Below, in pieces: positions 24,945 to 32,439 of a stretch of 64,000 nt of DNA (within the stretch, counting starts at the first letter, position 1; each line of letters begins with the position of its first letter). The notes under the pieces are model-generated. The model searched no databases. It was not told where the DNA came from and saw only the letters and a program-made list of their open reading frames with translations. The translations under genes were made by a program, and so were the position numbers. The DNA is from Streptomyces himalayensis subsp. himalayensis. Its GTDB lineage: Bacteria; Actinomycetota; Actinomycetes; Streptomycetales; Streptomycetaceae. Location: contig NZ_JACEHE010000016.1 in assembly GCF_013778455.1 (NCBI RefSeq), forward strand, positions 62,001 through 126,000, read 5' to 3'.

Positions 24945-25572
24945 TGGCTCCGCACAGGGCTGGGTCGTCGCCGTCGTCGGTCGATCTTCCCTGCGGAGTG
25001 GTGAACACGTACCCGCCGTGCTGCCACGGCTGTGTCACCGTCGCGCTGCTGTTCTTCGTGGTGATGCTTCAGCGAGGGGAGGCAGCGGGCGGGGAGGGCG
25101 ATGCGGCGCTCGGAGGCCAGCGTCTTGGTGGGCAACGTGTGTCGAGGTCTTCCCAGCGCAGGCCGAGGAGTTCGCCCTTGCGGAGTCCGGTGTGGAGAGC
25201 GAGTTCGAACAGGGCGTGCAGGCGGTGCTCCTGGGCGGCGGTGAGGAACTGGCGGGCTTCGTCGGCGGTGAGGGGTTCGAAGCGGCCGGGCCTTGGGGTG
25301 CCGGTGCGGACGTTGCGGGCGACGTTGCGCGGGATCTCTTCTTCGCGTACGGCGTGCTCCAGCGCGGACTTGAGCACGGAGTGGATGTAGGTCAGCGTCA
25401 GCAGGGAGAGCAGCTTGCGGCAGCACTGGCCGACGGCGCAGCAGCGGGGCTGGTCGCGTGGTGCGTCGAGGCCGCGCGCGCAGCACTGGCAGGTGGTGCG
25501 GAGCTGGTTGAGCCAGGTGCGGACGTCCTTGGCGGTGAGCTTGGTGAGCTCCTTCTTGCCGAGGCTTGAAGG
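24945..25572 (-). pseudogene. Degraded tyrosine site-specific integrase
   Basis: Reading leftward from about 25572, one frame encodes KKELTKLTAKDVRTWLNQLR, a cysteine-rich insert (TCQCCARG ... RCCAVGQCC), the helix HSVLKSALEHAVREEEIP, and the catalytic start LHTGLRKGELLGLRWEDLD with the first active-site Arg. After about 25140 the frame shifts. Pieces of the rest follow in other frames (TLASERRIALP, then GYVFTTPQGRS). The N-terminal arm-binding domain and the His-x-x-Arg/Tyr end are missing. The Cys-rich insert is common in Streptomyces integrases. It is a relic of an integrative element or prophage. Confidence 0.75.
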
Positions 25573-25582
25573 CGTGACGGGG

Positions 25583-26920
25583 TCAGGTAACCAGCGACGG
25601 TGGCGCGATCGTCCGTGCTCGGTCGTAAAGGTCGCGGGCGGGCGCGTTCTTCAGATGAGGGCGCAAGAGACCGAACATCGCCTTCACGCGGTCGTCGGCG
25701 CGGCCGGACTGCACCTTGGGGTAGTCGTCGAGGGCCTGGTGCCAGGTGGCGCAGGCCGCTTCCAGGTGGCCCAGTTCCAGCTGCCGCTCGGCCAACAGGC
25801 CACGACGGTGTACTCGTGTGCGCTGGTACACGCTGGGGCGGAGCCGGTCCGCTTGTTGCATGGCTTCGACGGCTCCGGCCTTGTCACCGAGTTCGTAACG
25901 GACCTGACTGACATGGTAGTTGAGCGAAGAGGGGTCGTACGAGCCGAACGCCTTTCCGCGTGACTCGGCGCGATCCATGGCTGCCTCGGCCTCGCGGATG
26001 TAGCGGAGCGCGCCAGTACGGTCGCCGGTCTGCGCGGCGGCATGCGCCTGTTGGCCGGCGAGGAAGGCCCGCATCCGGGGCCCGGCCTGTGGGGAGGCGG
26101 CGGAAGCGGCATCGGCCAGTTCCATGGCCTTCGCTCCGTGGCGGAGGTCGACGGCCTGGACGCTCATTCCTCGCAAGGTGGTGCAGTACGTAAGGTGGTC
26201 CTCTGCCGCGCCCGCCAGTTCCAGGGCCTTGACGTAGTAGCGCTGCGCGAGACCGTGCAGCCCTTCGTCCACGGCCATGTAGCCAGTCAGGTAGAGAAGG
26301 TCCGAGGCGGCGGACAGCATCGCCTTGCGTACGTCCTCGGGTGCGTCGGCGCGCAGGTAGGAGGCCACGGTGTTGACCATGAAAGAGGCCGCCATGGGGC
26401 GTGCGTGACGGCCGCCGAACTCGTCGTCCAGCTCCGAGACACGCTCGGTCATGGCGATGACCATGTCCACTTCGGTCATGCCGATGCGCGTCGTGCGGTC
26501 GGACTGGACGGCCTCGGCACGCCCGACCACATCAGGCCAGCCGGGAATGGTGACGGCCACGGAGAACAGGCCGACACCCAGGACACTGCGGCGGGACGGG
26601 TCCATATCCAGCCTCCCCAGGTCGATCACCCCTTCCACGGTATCCGCAGCCGAGGAGCGATCGCGGGGAACGGGCAGCCCGGCCTCGGCATGGGTGACGG
26701 GGCGGCCAAGGCGGCGCGAGAGGGCTTCGAGGATGCACGCGCGCACCGCACCGCGAGGGACGGTGCCGCCGAGCCAGTGGCTCACCGCCGAGTCGTCATA
26801 ACGCAGGGGAGTTCCGGTCTCGGTGCCGATGCGGTTCACCGCCCGCGCGAACTGGCGGTGAGTCCAACGGCTCTCGGCGAGCAGGCGCCCGAGCGCCACG
26901 TTCGGTTCACGCTTGGCCAT
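25583..26920 (-). CDS. HTH regulator with C-terminal TPR domain
   Basis: ATG at 26918-26920 opens a 445-residue protein. Residues 1-80 form an XRE-like helix-turn-helix (LLAESRWTHRQFARAVNRIG, DDSAVSHWLGGTVP). A linker with PSRRSVLGVGLFSVAVTIPG (about 110-128) resembles a short hydrophobic stretch. The remainder is TPR-like helices (GYMAVDEGLHGLAQRYYVKA, GDRTGALRYIREAEAAMDRA, LAERQLELGHLEAACATW). Such HTH-TPR regulators can sense a peptide or small signal. It is divergent from the small-ORF/RiPP operon beginning at 27073 and is the obvious candidate regulator. Direct CTTTCAAG repeats lie just upstream of its start. Confidence 0.8.
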   Translation of the reverse strand: MAKREPNVALGRLLAESRWTHRQFARAVNRIGTETGTPLRYDDSAVSHWLGGTVPRGAVRACILEALSRRLGRPVTHAEAGLPVPRDRSSAADTVEGVIDLGRLDMDPSRRSVLGVGLFSVAVTIPGWPDVVGRAEAVQSDRTTRIGMTEVDMVIAMTERVSELDDEFGGRHARPMAASFMVNTVASYLRADAPEDVRKAMLSAASDLLYLTGYMAVDEGLHGLAQRYYVKALELAGAAEDHLTYCTTLRGMSVQAVDLRHGAKAMELADAASAASPQAGPRMRAFLAGQQAHAAAQTGDRTGALRYIREAEAAMDRAESRGKAFGSYDPSSLNYHVSQVRYELGDKAGAVEAMQQADRLRPSVYQRTRVHRRGLLAERQLELGHLEAACATWHQALDDYPKVQSGRADDRVKAMFGLLRPHLKNAPARDLYDRARTIAPPSLVT

Positions 26921-26947
26921 GCCCTCAACTCCCCGTGCTTTCAGGAA

Positions 26948-26964
26948 CTTTCAAGGCTTTCAAG
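26948..26964. promoter_or_regulatory. Direct repeat CTTTCAAG in the divergent promoter region
   Basis: CTTTCAAG occurs at 26948-26955 and again at 26957-26964, 28 bases upstream of the HTH-TPR start codon. The spacing of 9 bases is close to one helical turn, as in a dimer operator. It may be bound by the regulator itself. Confidence 0.4.
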
Positions 26965-27072
26965 TCCTGGCGCTGCGGCAACGGTACCGCTGAGCGTGGT
27001 CGTGCGGTTGCGTAGAGACAACAGGGAACGGCGAGACCTCGCCGCGCAGCCGTCGTCTGAGGGACTCAAGGG

Positions 27073-27300
27073 ATGAGAAGCGAAGCTCGGGCCCGACTGG
27101 CCCGGATGACCGAGAAGCGGGGCACGGACGGGATGTTGAGGATCGACACCTACGAGGACGCGGGCCTGCCACCGGGTTTGAATAGGTTCTCGCCGTGTCG
27201 CTGCCCGCAGCACCGCCCAACGTCGTCGGAGGACGGGGCAGCGAAGCTGAGCGCCGCAGTACGCGAGGTCAACGAGCGCAGTCGCGGAGAGCGACTGTGA
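27073..27300 (+). CDS. Small hypothetical protein with a CRCPQH motif
   Basis: ATG at 27073 follows AAGGG. The frame encodes 75 residues; later ATGs at 27106 and 27133 are possible. The middle holds FSPCRCPQHRP, two cysteines and a histidine that could bind metal. The rest is charged and helical (KLSAAVREVNERSRGE). It has no signal peptide. The stop overlaps the start of the next tiny frame as GTGA. I do not recognise a family. Its place between the regulator and the precursor suggests a role in the same locus. Confidence 0.5.
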   Translation: MRSEARARLARMTEKRGTDGMLRIDTYEDAGLPPGLNRFSPCRCPQHRPTSSEDGAAKLSAAVREVNERSRGERL

Positions 27301-27410
27301 GGCGGTTAGGCGCTGTCGTCGGCTGCTACGCCGGACGTCTCCTGATCACCACCATCTCTGGATCGGTCGGCTTCGTCCTCGGCGTGGCCGCCGCATCCAC
27401 ACCCACCTGA
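27297..27410 (+). CDS. 37-residue hydrophobic peptide with a TTA codon
   Basis: GTG at 27297 overlaps the previous stop by four bases. The product is basic at the start and then hydrophobic (LITTISGSVGFVLGVAAAST), so it could be one membrane helix. Codon 4 (27306-27308) is TTA, the rare leucine codon read by bldA tRNA, so translation may depend on development. It may be a small membrane protein of the locus, or just a leader peptide. Confidence 0.45.
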   Translation: MRRLGAVVGCYAGRLLITTISGSVGFVLGVAAASTPT

Positions 27411-27456
27411 CTCCTCCCCGTCACACATCCAGGCTCCCCACCCGTGACGAGGGAGG

Positions 27457-27479
27457 GCCCGCCGCCGGAAACGGCGGGC
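27457..27479 (+). terminator. Hairpin in the leader of the precursor gene
   Basis: GCCCGCCG at 27457-27464 pairs with CGGCGGGC at 27472-27479 over a 7-base loop. It lies between the tiny hydrophobic ORF and the precursor gene and may end or attenuate the upstream transcript. The rest of 27411-27580 shows nothing else clear. Confidence 0.45.
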
Positions 27480-27580
27480 ACCCCGCCCGGCTGCCTTCTT
27501 CGCAAGGGTCCGGAAGCCGGACGGGTCCAACTCCGCAGCACCAGCCGCGGAGTCCACTGAAAACCGTAAGGGAGAAAGCA

Positions 27581-27700
27581 ATGAACGTGGACGAGCTGTT
27601 CACCGGCGACCTGATCACCGGCGTCCCGGCCGTCGAGGCCGCGCTGCTCGACAAGATGCCGGGCGGCGGCGACAACAACGGCGACCACTGCAGCAAGTGA
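27581..27700 (+). CDS. Putative RiPP precursor peptide (39 residues)
   Basis: ATG at 27581 has AAGGGAG six bases upstream, a strong ribosome site. The peptide starts MNVDELFTGDLITGVPAVEA, a helical, acidic leader-like part, continues ALLDKM and ends PGGGDNNGDHCSK, a Gly, Asp and Asn-rich tail with one Cys. An amphipathic acidic leader followed by a small polar core is typical of ribosomal peptides that are modified after translation. An asparagine-synthetase-like enzyme starts 73 bases downstream, and a methyltransferase follows it. The Asp residues at 31 and 35 are possible targets for amide or lactam formation. It is too short for most gene finders. Confidence 0.65.
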   Translation: MNVDELFTGDLITGVPAVEAALLDKMPGGGDNNGDHCSK

Positions 27701-27773
27701 TCCAGGGCTGACGCCAGGCGGGGCGGGGCCGTACGCGGCCCCGCCCCGCCGCACGACATCGGAAAGGGACGAC

Positions 27774-29246
27774 ATGCTGTCGATGCGTCTGCGCTTGGAC
27801 GATCTCCATGTGCCCAAGTGGAGGCCGGAAGGAGGCCGTTGGATCAACGGCGAGAGCTGGATCGAGCCCGCGAACGTGTCCACGTTGGTCATGGAGGTCA
27901 ACGGCGACCAGGCGCCGCGCGTACGGGTCCGCGTGAAGGAGTGCAAGCGGGACGAGGCCGACTTCGTCGAACTCACCATGGAGCCCGAACAAGCCCGCCT
28001 GGCAGCAGGCGCTTTCGGCACAGCCCCGCTCTACCTGGCAGAAAGGGCCGGCGAGCTGCACGCCTCATGGGACCTGACACTGCTGCGGCCGCATCTGCGG
28101 GCTGACCGCCTCGTGCCGCGCGTCGTCGCCCGAACGCTGACGAGGCAGCACCGCTACACCTCCGAGACGCTGTTCGAAGGCGTCTACCGCCTCACCGAAC
28201 GGGCGTCGGCCACGTTCACCACCTCGGGGCTCAGCATCCACTACCCGGAGTCGGCCCAACACGTACTTGAGCCCCGCACGCTGCGGCCCGGCGTGGACCC
28301 ACTCGCCGCTCTGGACGAGTTGCTCACCGATGTGATCCGCCAGGCGTCGACGGCAACCGGGTGCGTGGGCGTCGAGCTGTCCGGGGGCGCGGACTCCGGG
28401 AACGTCGCCCTGGCCGTGCAGGCCGCTCGCTTCCCCGAGATGCACAGCTTTGGCCTGCTGGTGGGAGGAAGCACCGGCAGGCAACAGAGCGAGCGGCGCC
28501 GGGCACTTGTGGAGCACTGCGGCTTCCGGGACACGGCCACCCCCGCCATGCAGCACCCACCCTTCTGCCCGGGAGGCGTACGCGCTCTGCGCAAGCCGCA
28601 CGATCCGGCGGGAGCCTTCTACCAGGAGGCATTCGATGTCGTGCGAGAGCAGGCAGCCGCCCGCCGGTGCGAGATCATGTTCACGGGCAGCGGCGGCGAC
28701 GAAATCAACGCCCACCACTCCAGGACGCACGCCGAACTGCCGACGCCCGACCCCGTACCGTGGCTCGGCGGCAAGGCAGTCCGAGCGCTCGCCGAAGTCA
28801 ACGAGCACCTCGCGCCCATCCCGGTACTGCCCGTACCGACCCTGATGGCGTTCGGGATGCACAACCCCGGATTCCTCCGGGCCGGGATCTGGCCGGTGAG
28901 CCCGCTCGCGCACCCGCGGATCGTGCGGTTCATGGAGCAGCTACCGCACGAACACAAGCGCGGCAAGGCGCTGTTCCGCGAACGGATCAGGGGGGCTGGG
29001 CTGCCCGAGTGGGTGGCCGCGCCGGCCGAACCGGAGAACTTCCTGGCCGTCCTGGAAAAGGGCCTGCGGTCCTATGGCCTGCCTGTCCTGGACAGCATGC
29101 TGAAGGAGTCCATCCTGGTGGACCTCGGATACGTTGACGGGAAGGCGCTTGCCGAGGCGCGGAGGAACGCCGACGCTGCCCCGGTCGTTCCCGATCTGCT
29201 GTGCGATGTGCTCGCCCTGGAGATCGGACTGCGAAGCCTCATGTGA
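27774..29246 (+). CDS. Asparagine-synthetase-like ATP-dependent amide-forming enzyme
   Basis: ATG at 27774 has AAGGGA upstream. The 490-residue protein has the C-terminal PP-loop domain of AsnB: ELSGGADSGNVALA near residue 200 binds ATP, FTGSGGDEINAHHS near 302 is the conserved acidic loop, and HKRGKALFRERIRGAGLPEW is the late Lys/Arg motif. The N-terminal part keeps an Ntn-like trace (FGTAPLYLAERAGELHASWD) but lacks the catalytic Cys2 of glutamine-dependent enzymes. That is also the arrangement of lasso-peptide cyclases. It likely adenylates an Asp or Glu of the upstream peptide and forms an amide or lactam. No leader protease is present. Confidence 0.75.
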   Translation: MLSMRLRLDDLHVPKWRPEGGRWINGESWIEPANVSTLVMEVNGDQAPRVRVRVKECKRDEADFVELTMEPEQARLAAGAFGTAPLYLAERAGELHASWDLTLLRPHLRADRLVPRVVARTLTRQHRYTSETLFEGVYRLTERASATFTTSGLSIHYPESAQHVLEPRTLRPGVDPLAALDELLTDVIRQASTATGCVGVELSGGADSGNVALAVQAARFPEMHSFGLLVGGSTGRQQSERRRALVEHCGFRDTATPAMQHPPFCPGGVRALRKPHDPAGAFYQEAFDVVREQAAARRCEIMFTGSGGDEINAHHSRTHAELPTPDPVPWLGGKAVRALAEVNEHLAPIPVLPVPTLMAFGMHNPGFLRAGIWPVSPLAHPRIVRFMEQLPHEHKRGKALFRERIRGAGLPEWVAAPAEPENFLAVLEKGLRSYGLPVLDSMLKESILVDLGYVDGKALAEARRNADAAPVVPDLLCDVLALEIGLRSLM

Positions 29247-29989
29247 CCAGCCCCGACACGGAAGCCGAGCACGTGGAAGCTACCAACCTCCTGTACCGCG
29301 ATCCGGCACTTTACGACGTGATCCAGTCCGACAGCACGGGCGCCGGAATGTGCCAGACCCTGATCGAGCTGCACCGGCCGGACGCCCGGACACTGGCCGA
29401 CTTCGGATGCGGTACCGGCAGGGACCTGGAGATCCTGGCCAAGCGCTTCGAGTGCATCGGCGTGGACCTCCAGTTCGGCATGGTCGACCACGCCCACCAG
29501 GCCCGGCCGTGGCTGGACATCCGCACCGGGGACATGCGCACCGTACGACTCGGCAAGCGCATGGACGTAGTGACCTGCATGGGTAACAGCCTCGCCTACG
29601 TGCACGACAACAACGAGATCGGCCAGGTCTTCGCCACCTTCGCGGCCCACGCCCGGCCGGACGCGCTGCTCGTCCTGTGCTCACCCGTCGCCCCGATCAC
29701 CCGGACCGAGCCGACCACCGCCACGGTGGACACCCCGAGGGGATCCGCGACCGTCACCATCCGCCATGAGTGGGACCTGCGGACCCAGATCAACACCATG
29801 CACCGGCACTGGGTGCTCCCCTGGGGCGACGAGGCGCGAGACGAGATCCGCAGGCGTGTGTTGTTCCCCCGCGAGCTGGAGCGCTACGCGGAGGGCGCTG
29901 GCTTCGAGGTCCTGGACATGCTCGACGGCACAGGGACAGGGCTCACTGGTCCAACCGCGTACACGGTGGCCCGATACAGATGGCGGTGA
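29243..29989 (+). CDS. Class I SAM-dependent methyltransferase of the RiPP-like locus
   Basis: GTG at 29243 overlaps the synthetase stop as GTGA, which indicates coupling. The 248-residue protein has motif I LADFGCGTGRDLEILAKRF (about 46-64), an acidic strand end IGVDLQFGMVDHA, and CMGNSLAYVHDNNEIGQVFA, the usual methyltransferase core. The C-terminal part (RRRVLFPRELERYAEGAGFE) resembles small-molecule N- or O-methyltransferases. It is not related to PIMT-type RiPP enzymes. With the precursor and the synthetase it suggests methylation of a peptide N-terminus, side chain or C-terminus. Confidence 0.75.
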   Translation: MTSPDTEAEHVEATNLLYRDPALYDVIQSDSTGAGMCQTLIELHRPDARTLADFGCGTGRDLEILAKRFECIGVDLQFGMVDHAHQARPWLDIRTGDMRTVRLGKRMDVVTCMGNSLAYVHDNNEIGQVFATFAAHARPDALLVLCSPVAPITRTEPTTATVDTPRGSATVTIRHEWDLRTQINTMHRHWVLPWGDEARDEIRRRVLFPRELERYAEGAGFEVLDMLDGTGTGLTGPTAYTVARYRWR

Positions 29990-30031
29990 CCGGCGGAACG
30001 GAAAACGGCGCCAGCGTCAACGGGCCAACCC

Positions 30032-30055
30032 CTGACGGCAGTAGCAACGGCAACA
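30032..30055. repeat. Possible attachment-site-like repeat B
   Basis: CTGACGGCAGTAG at 30032 is identical to the start of repeat A at 24909 and is followed by CAACGGCAAC, close to the TTGACGGCAAC of A. Repeats A and B flank the integrase relic and the RiPP-like locus. The remaining 29990-30144 shows no gene. Confidence 0.35.
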
Positions 30056-30144
30056 CCCACGGATTTCCCCGCACACCACGGACGCCGGCGGGCCTAAAGA
30101 GGGCGCTGACCAGCGAAAAAGCAGGTAGAAGGGGTACCGCGTAG

Positions 30145-30181
30145 CACACGTACTATGTGCTGGCGGGCGAGACGCCGGTTC
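30145..30181 (+). pseudogene. Fragment of a polymorphic toxin (pre-toxin joint), split by the ISAs1 transposon
   Basis: From 30145 the frame reads TYYVLAGETPV and continues across the transposon at 33517 as LVHNAGG. The joined motif YYVLAG-TPVLVHN is typical of the end of a HINT-type or pre-toxin segment just before the toxin module. A stop codon (TAG at 30142) and unrelated sequence lie upstream, so the long N-terminal part was already lost. Confidence 0.75.
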
Positions 30182-30219
30182 CAGGGCTTCGGCGTAGTCG
30201 CGTGACGTCCGGATTGCGA

Positions 30220-31410
30220 TCATCCGAGGCCGAGGAGTGCAAGGGGGCGACGGGGGTCGCGGGCGTTGCGGCGGAGGCCGGCGGCGAAGTTCTTCACTCC
30301 TGCTGTCCGGAGGGCTCCTATGGCGAGGTTGCGCCAGGTGGCCATGGCGCGAGGCGCGTTGCCGGTCCGCAGTTGGGACGCGTCCTCGGCGAAGGTGGTA
30401 TCGCGGACGTGGTGCAGGGCCTCGATTTTCCAGTGGTCGCGAACGAGTCTGGCGAGCTGGGTCGGGGTGGCCTGTTCCGCGGTCAGGCTGGTGACGGCGT
30501 AGATGGTCTTGACGGTGGTCTTGCCAGTCTTGCGGTCGGTGCGCCGACGCTTGACCTGGACGGCCTGGCGCGCTCCGGGGAAGAGGAGGTTGTTCACGGT
30601 GGCGACCTTGATCCGGCGGATCTCCGAGCGGCCGTGGCCAGCGTTCTTGGTGCGGCCCTGGAGAGGGATGTCGTTCCAGGGCAGGGACTTGAGCTGCTTG
30701 CGGAGCTTCTTCTGGTTGCCCTTGACGATCACGATGTAGTGGGCCTTGCGGGCGAGGAGGTAGTCGGCGTGCTCGCGCTGGATGTGCATCGCGTCGCTGG
30801 TGACCACGATGTCGGCGAGGTCGGTGACGGCGTCCAGCAGTGGCTGGAAGCAGGTGATCTCGTTGGTTTTCTCGCCGACGTCCAGCTGGGCAAGGACCAG
30901 GCCGCTGGCGTGGTCGAGGGCGGCGAGCAGGTGGATCTTCCGGCCCTTGGCCTTGGCCGCGCCGCGCAGGCTCTTGCCGTCCACGGCCAGGCCGCGCAGC
31001 CCAGGTGTCCCGGTCGCCTTCGGTCGGCGATCTGCGAGCCAGTGTCCGACGGCTCGGTCCAGCGCATCGGGATCGATGCGGGCCAGCAGCCGGCGGACCG
31101 TCGTCTCGGCGGGCAGAGTACGCCTGGGAATCAGCGGGTCGGGGCGGCCGCCGAGCTGCTGGAGCACGTGTGCCGGAGGATCAGCGATCCACTCTCCGAC
31201 CGCCAGCAGCGAGGTTGCTCCGGACAACACGGCACACGCGGTGAGGGTGAGCACGACGGCCAGGGCATGGCGGACCCCACGAGGATCACGCGGGTCCGGC
31301 ACCTCGGCCAGCCGCTCCAGCAAGCTCGGGACCTCCGGGGATACGACCTCGGGCTGCTCACGGAGCTGGTCAAGGGCAGGCGGGATCAGCGATGAAGCGT
31401 CGGCAGGCAC
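30220..31410 (-). CDS. ISAs1-family transposase
   Basis: The 396-residue protein is full length. The N-terminal DDE-associated part has PSLLERLAEVPDPRDPRGVR and a helical region. The catalytic core shows GLRGLAVDGKSLRGAAKAKG (first Asp), IVVTSDAMHIQREHADYLL (second Asp) and a Glu near HWKIEALHHVRDTTFAED, all as in H-repeat/ISAs1 transposases. The stop codon is 7 bases inside the left inverted repeat. No frameshift is present, so it may be active. Confidence 0.93.
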   Translation of the reverse strand: MPADASSLIPPALDQLREQPEVVSPEVPSLLERLAEVPDPRDPRGVRHALAVVLTLTACAVLSGATSLLAVGEWIADPPAHVLQQLGGRPDPLIPRRTLPAETTVRRLLARIDPDALDRAVGHWLADRRPKATGTPGLRGLAVDGKSLRGAAKAKGRKIHLLAALDHASGLVLAQLDVGEKTNEITCFQPLLDAVTDLADIVVTSDAMHIQREHADYLLARKAHYIVIVKGNQKKLRKQLKSLPWNDIPLQGRTKNAGHGRSEIRRIKVATVNNLLFPGARQAVQVKRRRTDRKTGKTTVKTIYAVTSLTAEQATPTQLARLVRDHWKIEALHHVRDTTFAEDASQLRTGNAPRAMATWRNLAIGALRTAGVKNFAAGLRRNARDPRRPLALLGLG

Positions 31411-31531
31411 GGTCTTCCAGTCGGATCACGGGGGGAGAGAGAACTCCATGATCTTGGAAGCCCGTGCCTGTCACACTTCCAGGCCCCCGCCACAGTTCTT
31501 CAACGGCTGAGGTAACAGCGGGGGCTGTCAC

Positions 31532-32368
31532 CTATCCAAGGAACGCCGCGGTGGTGGCCACGAACCGGTCCGCGTCGTCGAGCCAAGGGAAGTGCCCGGT
31601 TCCGGGCTGGACAATGAGCCGGGCGTTAGGGAACAGCCCGGCGAGCTCGGCCATGGTGCGCGGCGGGGCACCGAGGTCGACCTCACCGGCCAGCACGAGC
31701 ACCGGCGGTGCGAACCGGGCGAGAGAGGCACGAGTCGCGTCCGGATCGAAAGCGCCTTCGGCGCCGTAGGCCGCCATGACCTCCAGATTCTGCTGCTCCT
31801 GGTCAGCCGCCTGATGTGCCTGTGCCGCCGCGTCCCAGCGGCCGTAGGAGAACGGCGCGATCGCCTGCCAACTCTCGGCGGTGGCCTGGCCCGCTACGAT
31901 CGCCTCCAGGGCCGCGAACGCCGCCGGAAACCACGGCTCGTCCCGGCGCAGCTGCGCGGTCTCGCGCCGGAGCTCGCCCGGGATCGCGATACCGACGGCC
32001 CGGACGCTCGCCGTGATCAGCGAAAGCTTGCTGACGTGCTCCGCATGGCGGGCCGCATACAGCGCGGCCAGATTCGCGCCGGCGCAGTGCGCGAGCAGAT
32101 CCATCCGCTCCAGGCCCAGGTGCGCACGCAGGGCCTCCACGTCATCGACCAGGCGATCGCAGCGGTAGCTGGCGGCGTCCTCCGGCACCGCGGACTGACC
32201 GGTGCCGCGCAGATCCAGCATGATCAACTGCTGGTGCGCGGACAACCCACCGAGGTCGCCGAGGTAGGCAGAGGCCGTCGGCCCCCCTGGCAGACAGACC
32301 ACAGGCGGGCCGTCGCCGAATACGTGGTAGGCGAGCTTGGTGCCGTCGTACGCGGTGAAGAAGTCCAT
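31532..32368 (-). CDS. Alpha/beta hydrolase, transposon passenger, Cys in place of the usual Ser nucleophile
   Basis: The 278-residue protein opens MDFFTAYDGTKLAYHVFGDG and has the oxyanion region CLPGGPTASAYLGDLGGL and LDLRGTGQSAVP, as in proline-iminopeptidase-like hydrolases. The nucleophile elbow reads LLAHCAGANLAALYAA, with Cys where Ser is usual. The acid and base fit LVLAGEVDLGAPP (Asp) and GTGHFPWLDD (His). It is carried inside the ISAs1 transposon and faces away from the regulator at 32440, 71 bases apart. A detoxifying or lactone/ester cleaving role is possible, but no substrate can be named. Confidence 0.8.
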   Translation of the reverse strand: MDFFTAYDGTKLAYHVFGDGPPVVCLPGGPTASAYLGDLGGLSAHQQLIMLDLRGTGQSAVPEDAASYRCDRLVDDVEALRAHLGLERMDLLAHCAGANLAALYAARHAEHVSKLSLITASVRAVGIAIPGELRRETAQLRRDEPWFPAAFAALEAIVAGQATAESWQAIAPFSYGRWDAAAQAHQAADQEQQNLEVMAAYGAEGAFDPDATRASLARFAPPVLVLAGEVDLGAPPRTMAELAGLFPNARLIVQPGTGHFPWLDDADRFVATTAAFLG

Positions 32369-32439
32369 GCCCGGCAGCCTGGGCGAGGCGGTGAGCGTTG
32401 GCTATCGTTTAGTCACAGCTACACGATGGGGGCGCCCGG

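Noticed and set aside
27581..29989. Calling the locus a lasso peptide cluster
   Set aside because: No leader peptidase (B protein) and no RRE protein are encoded, and the core after any ring would be too short. It is left as an unclassified RiPP-like locus.
29990..30144. Small ORFs after the methyltransferase
   Set aside because: No ribosome site and no coding character; the stretch contains repeat B and a junction to the toxin fragment.
31411..31531. Internal right end of a simple ISAs1 copy
   Set aside because: No sequence like the 31-bp end occurs here, and the target duplication is found only at 30172 and 33517.
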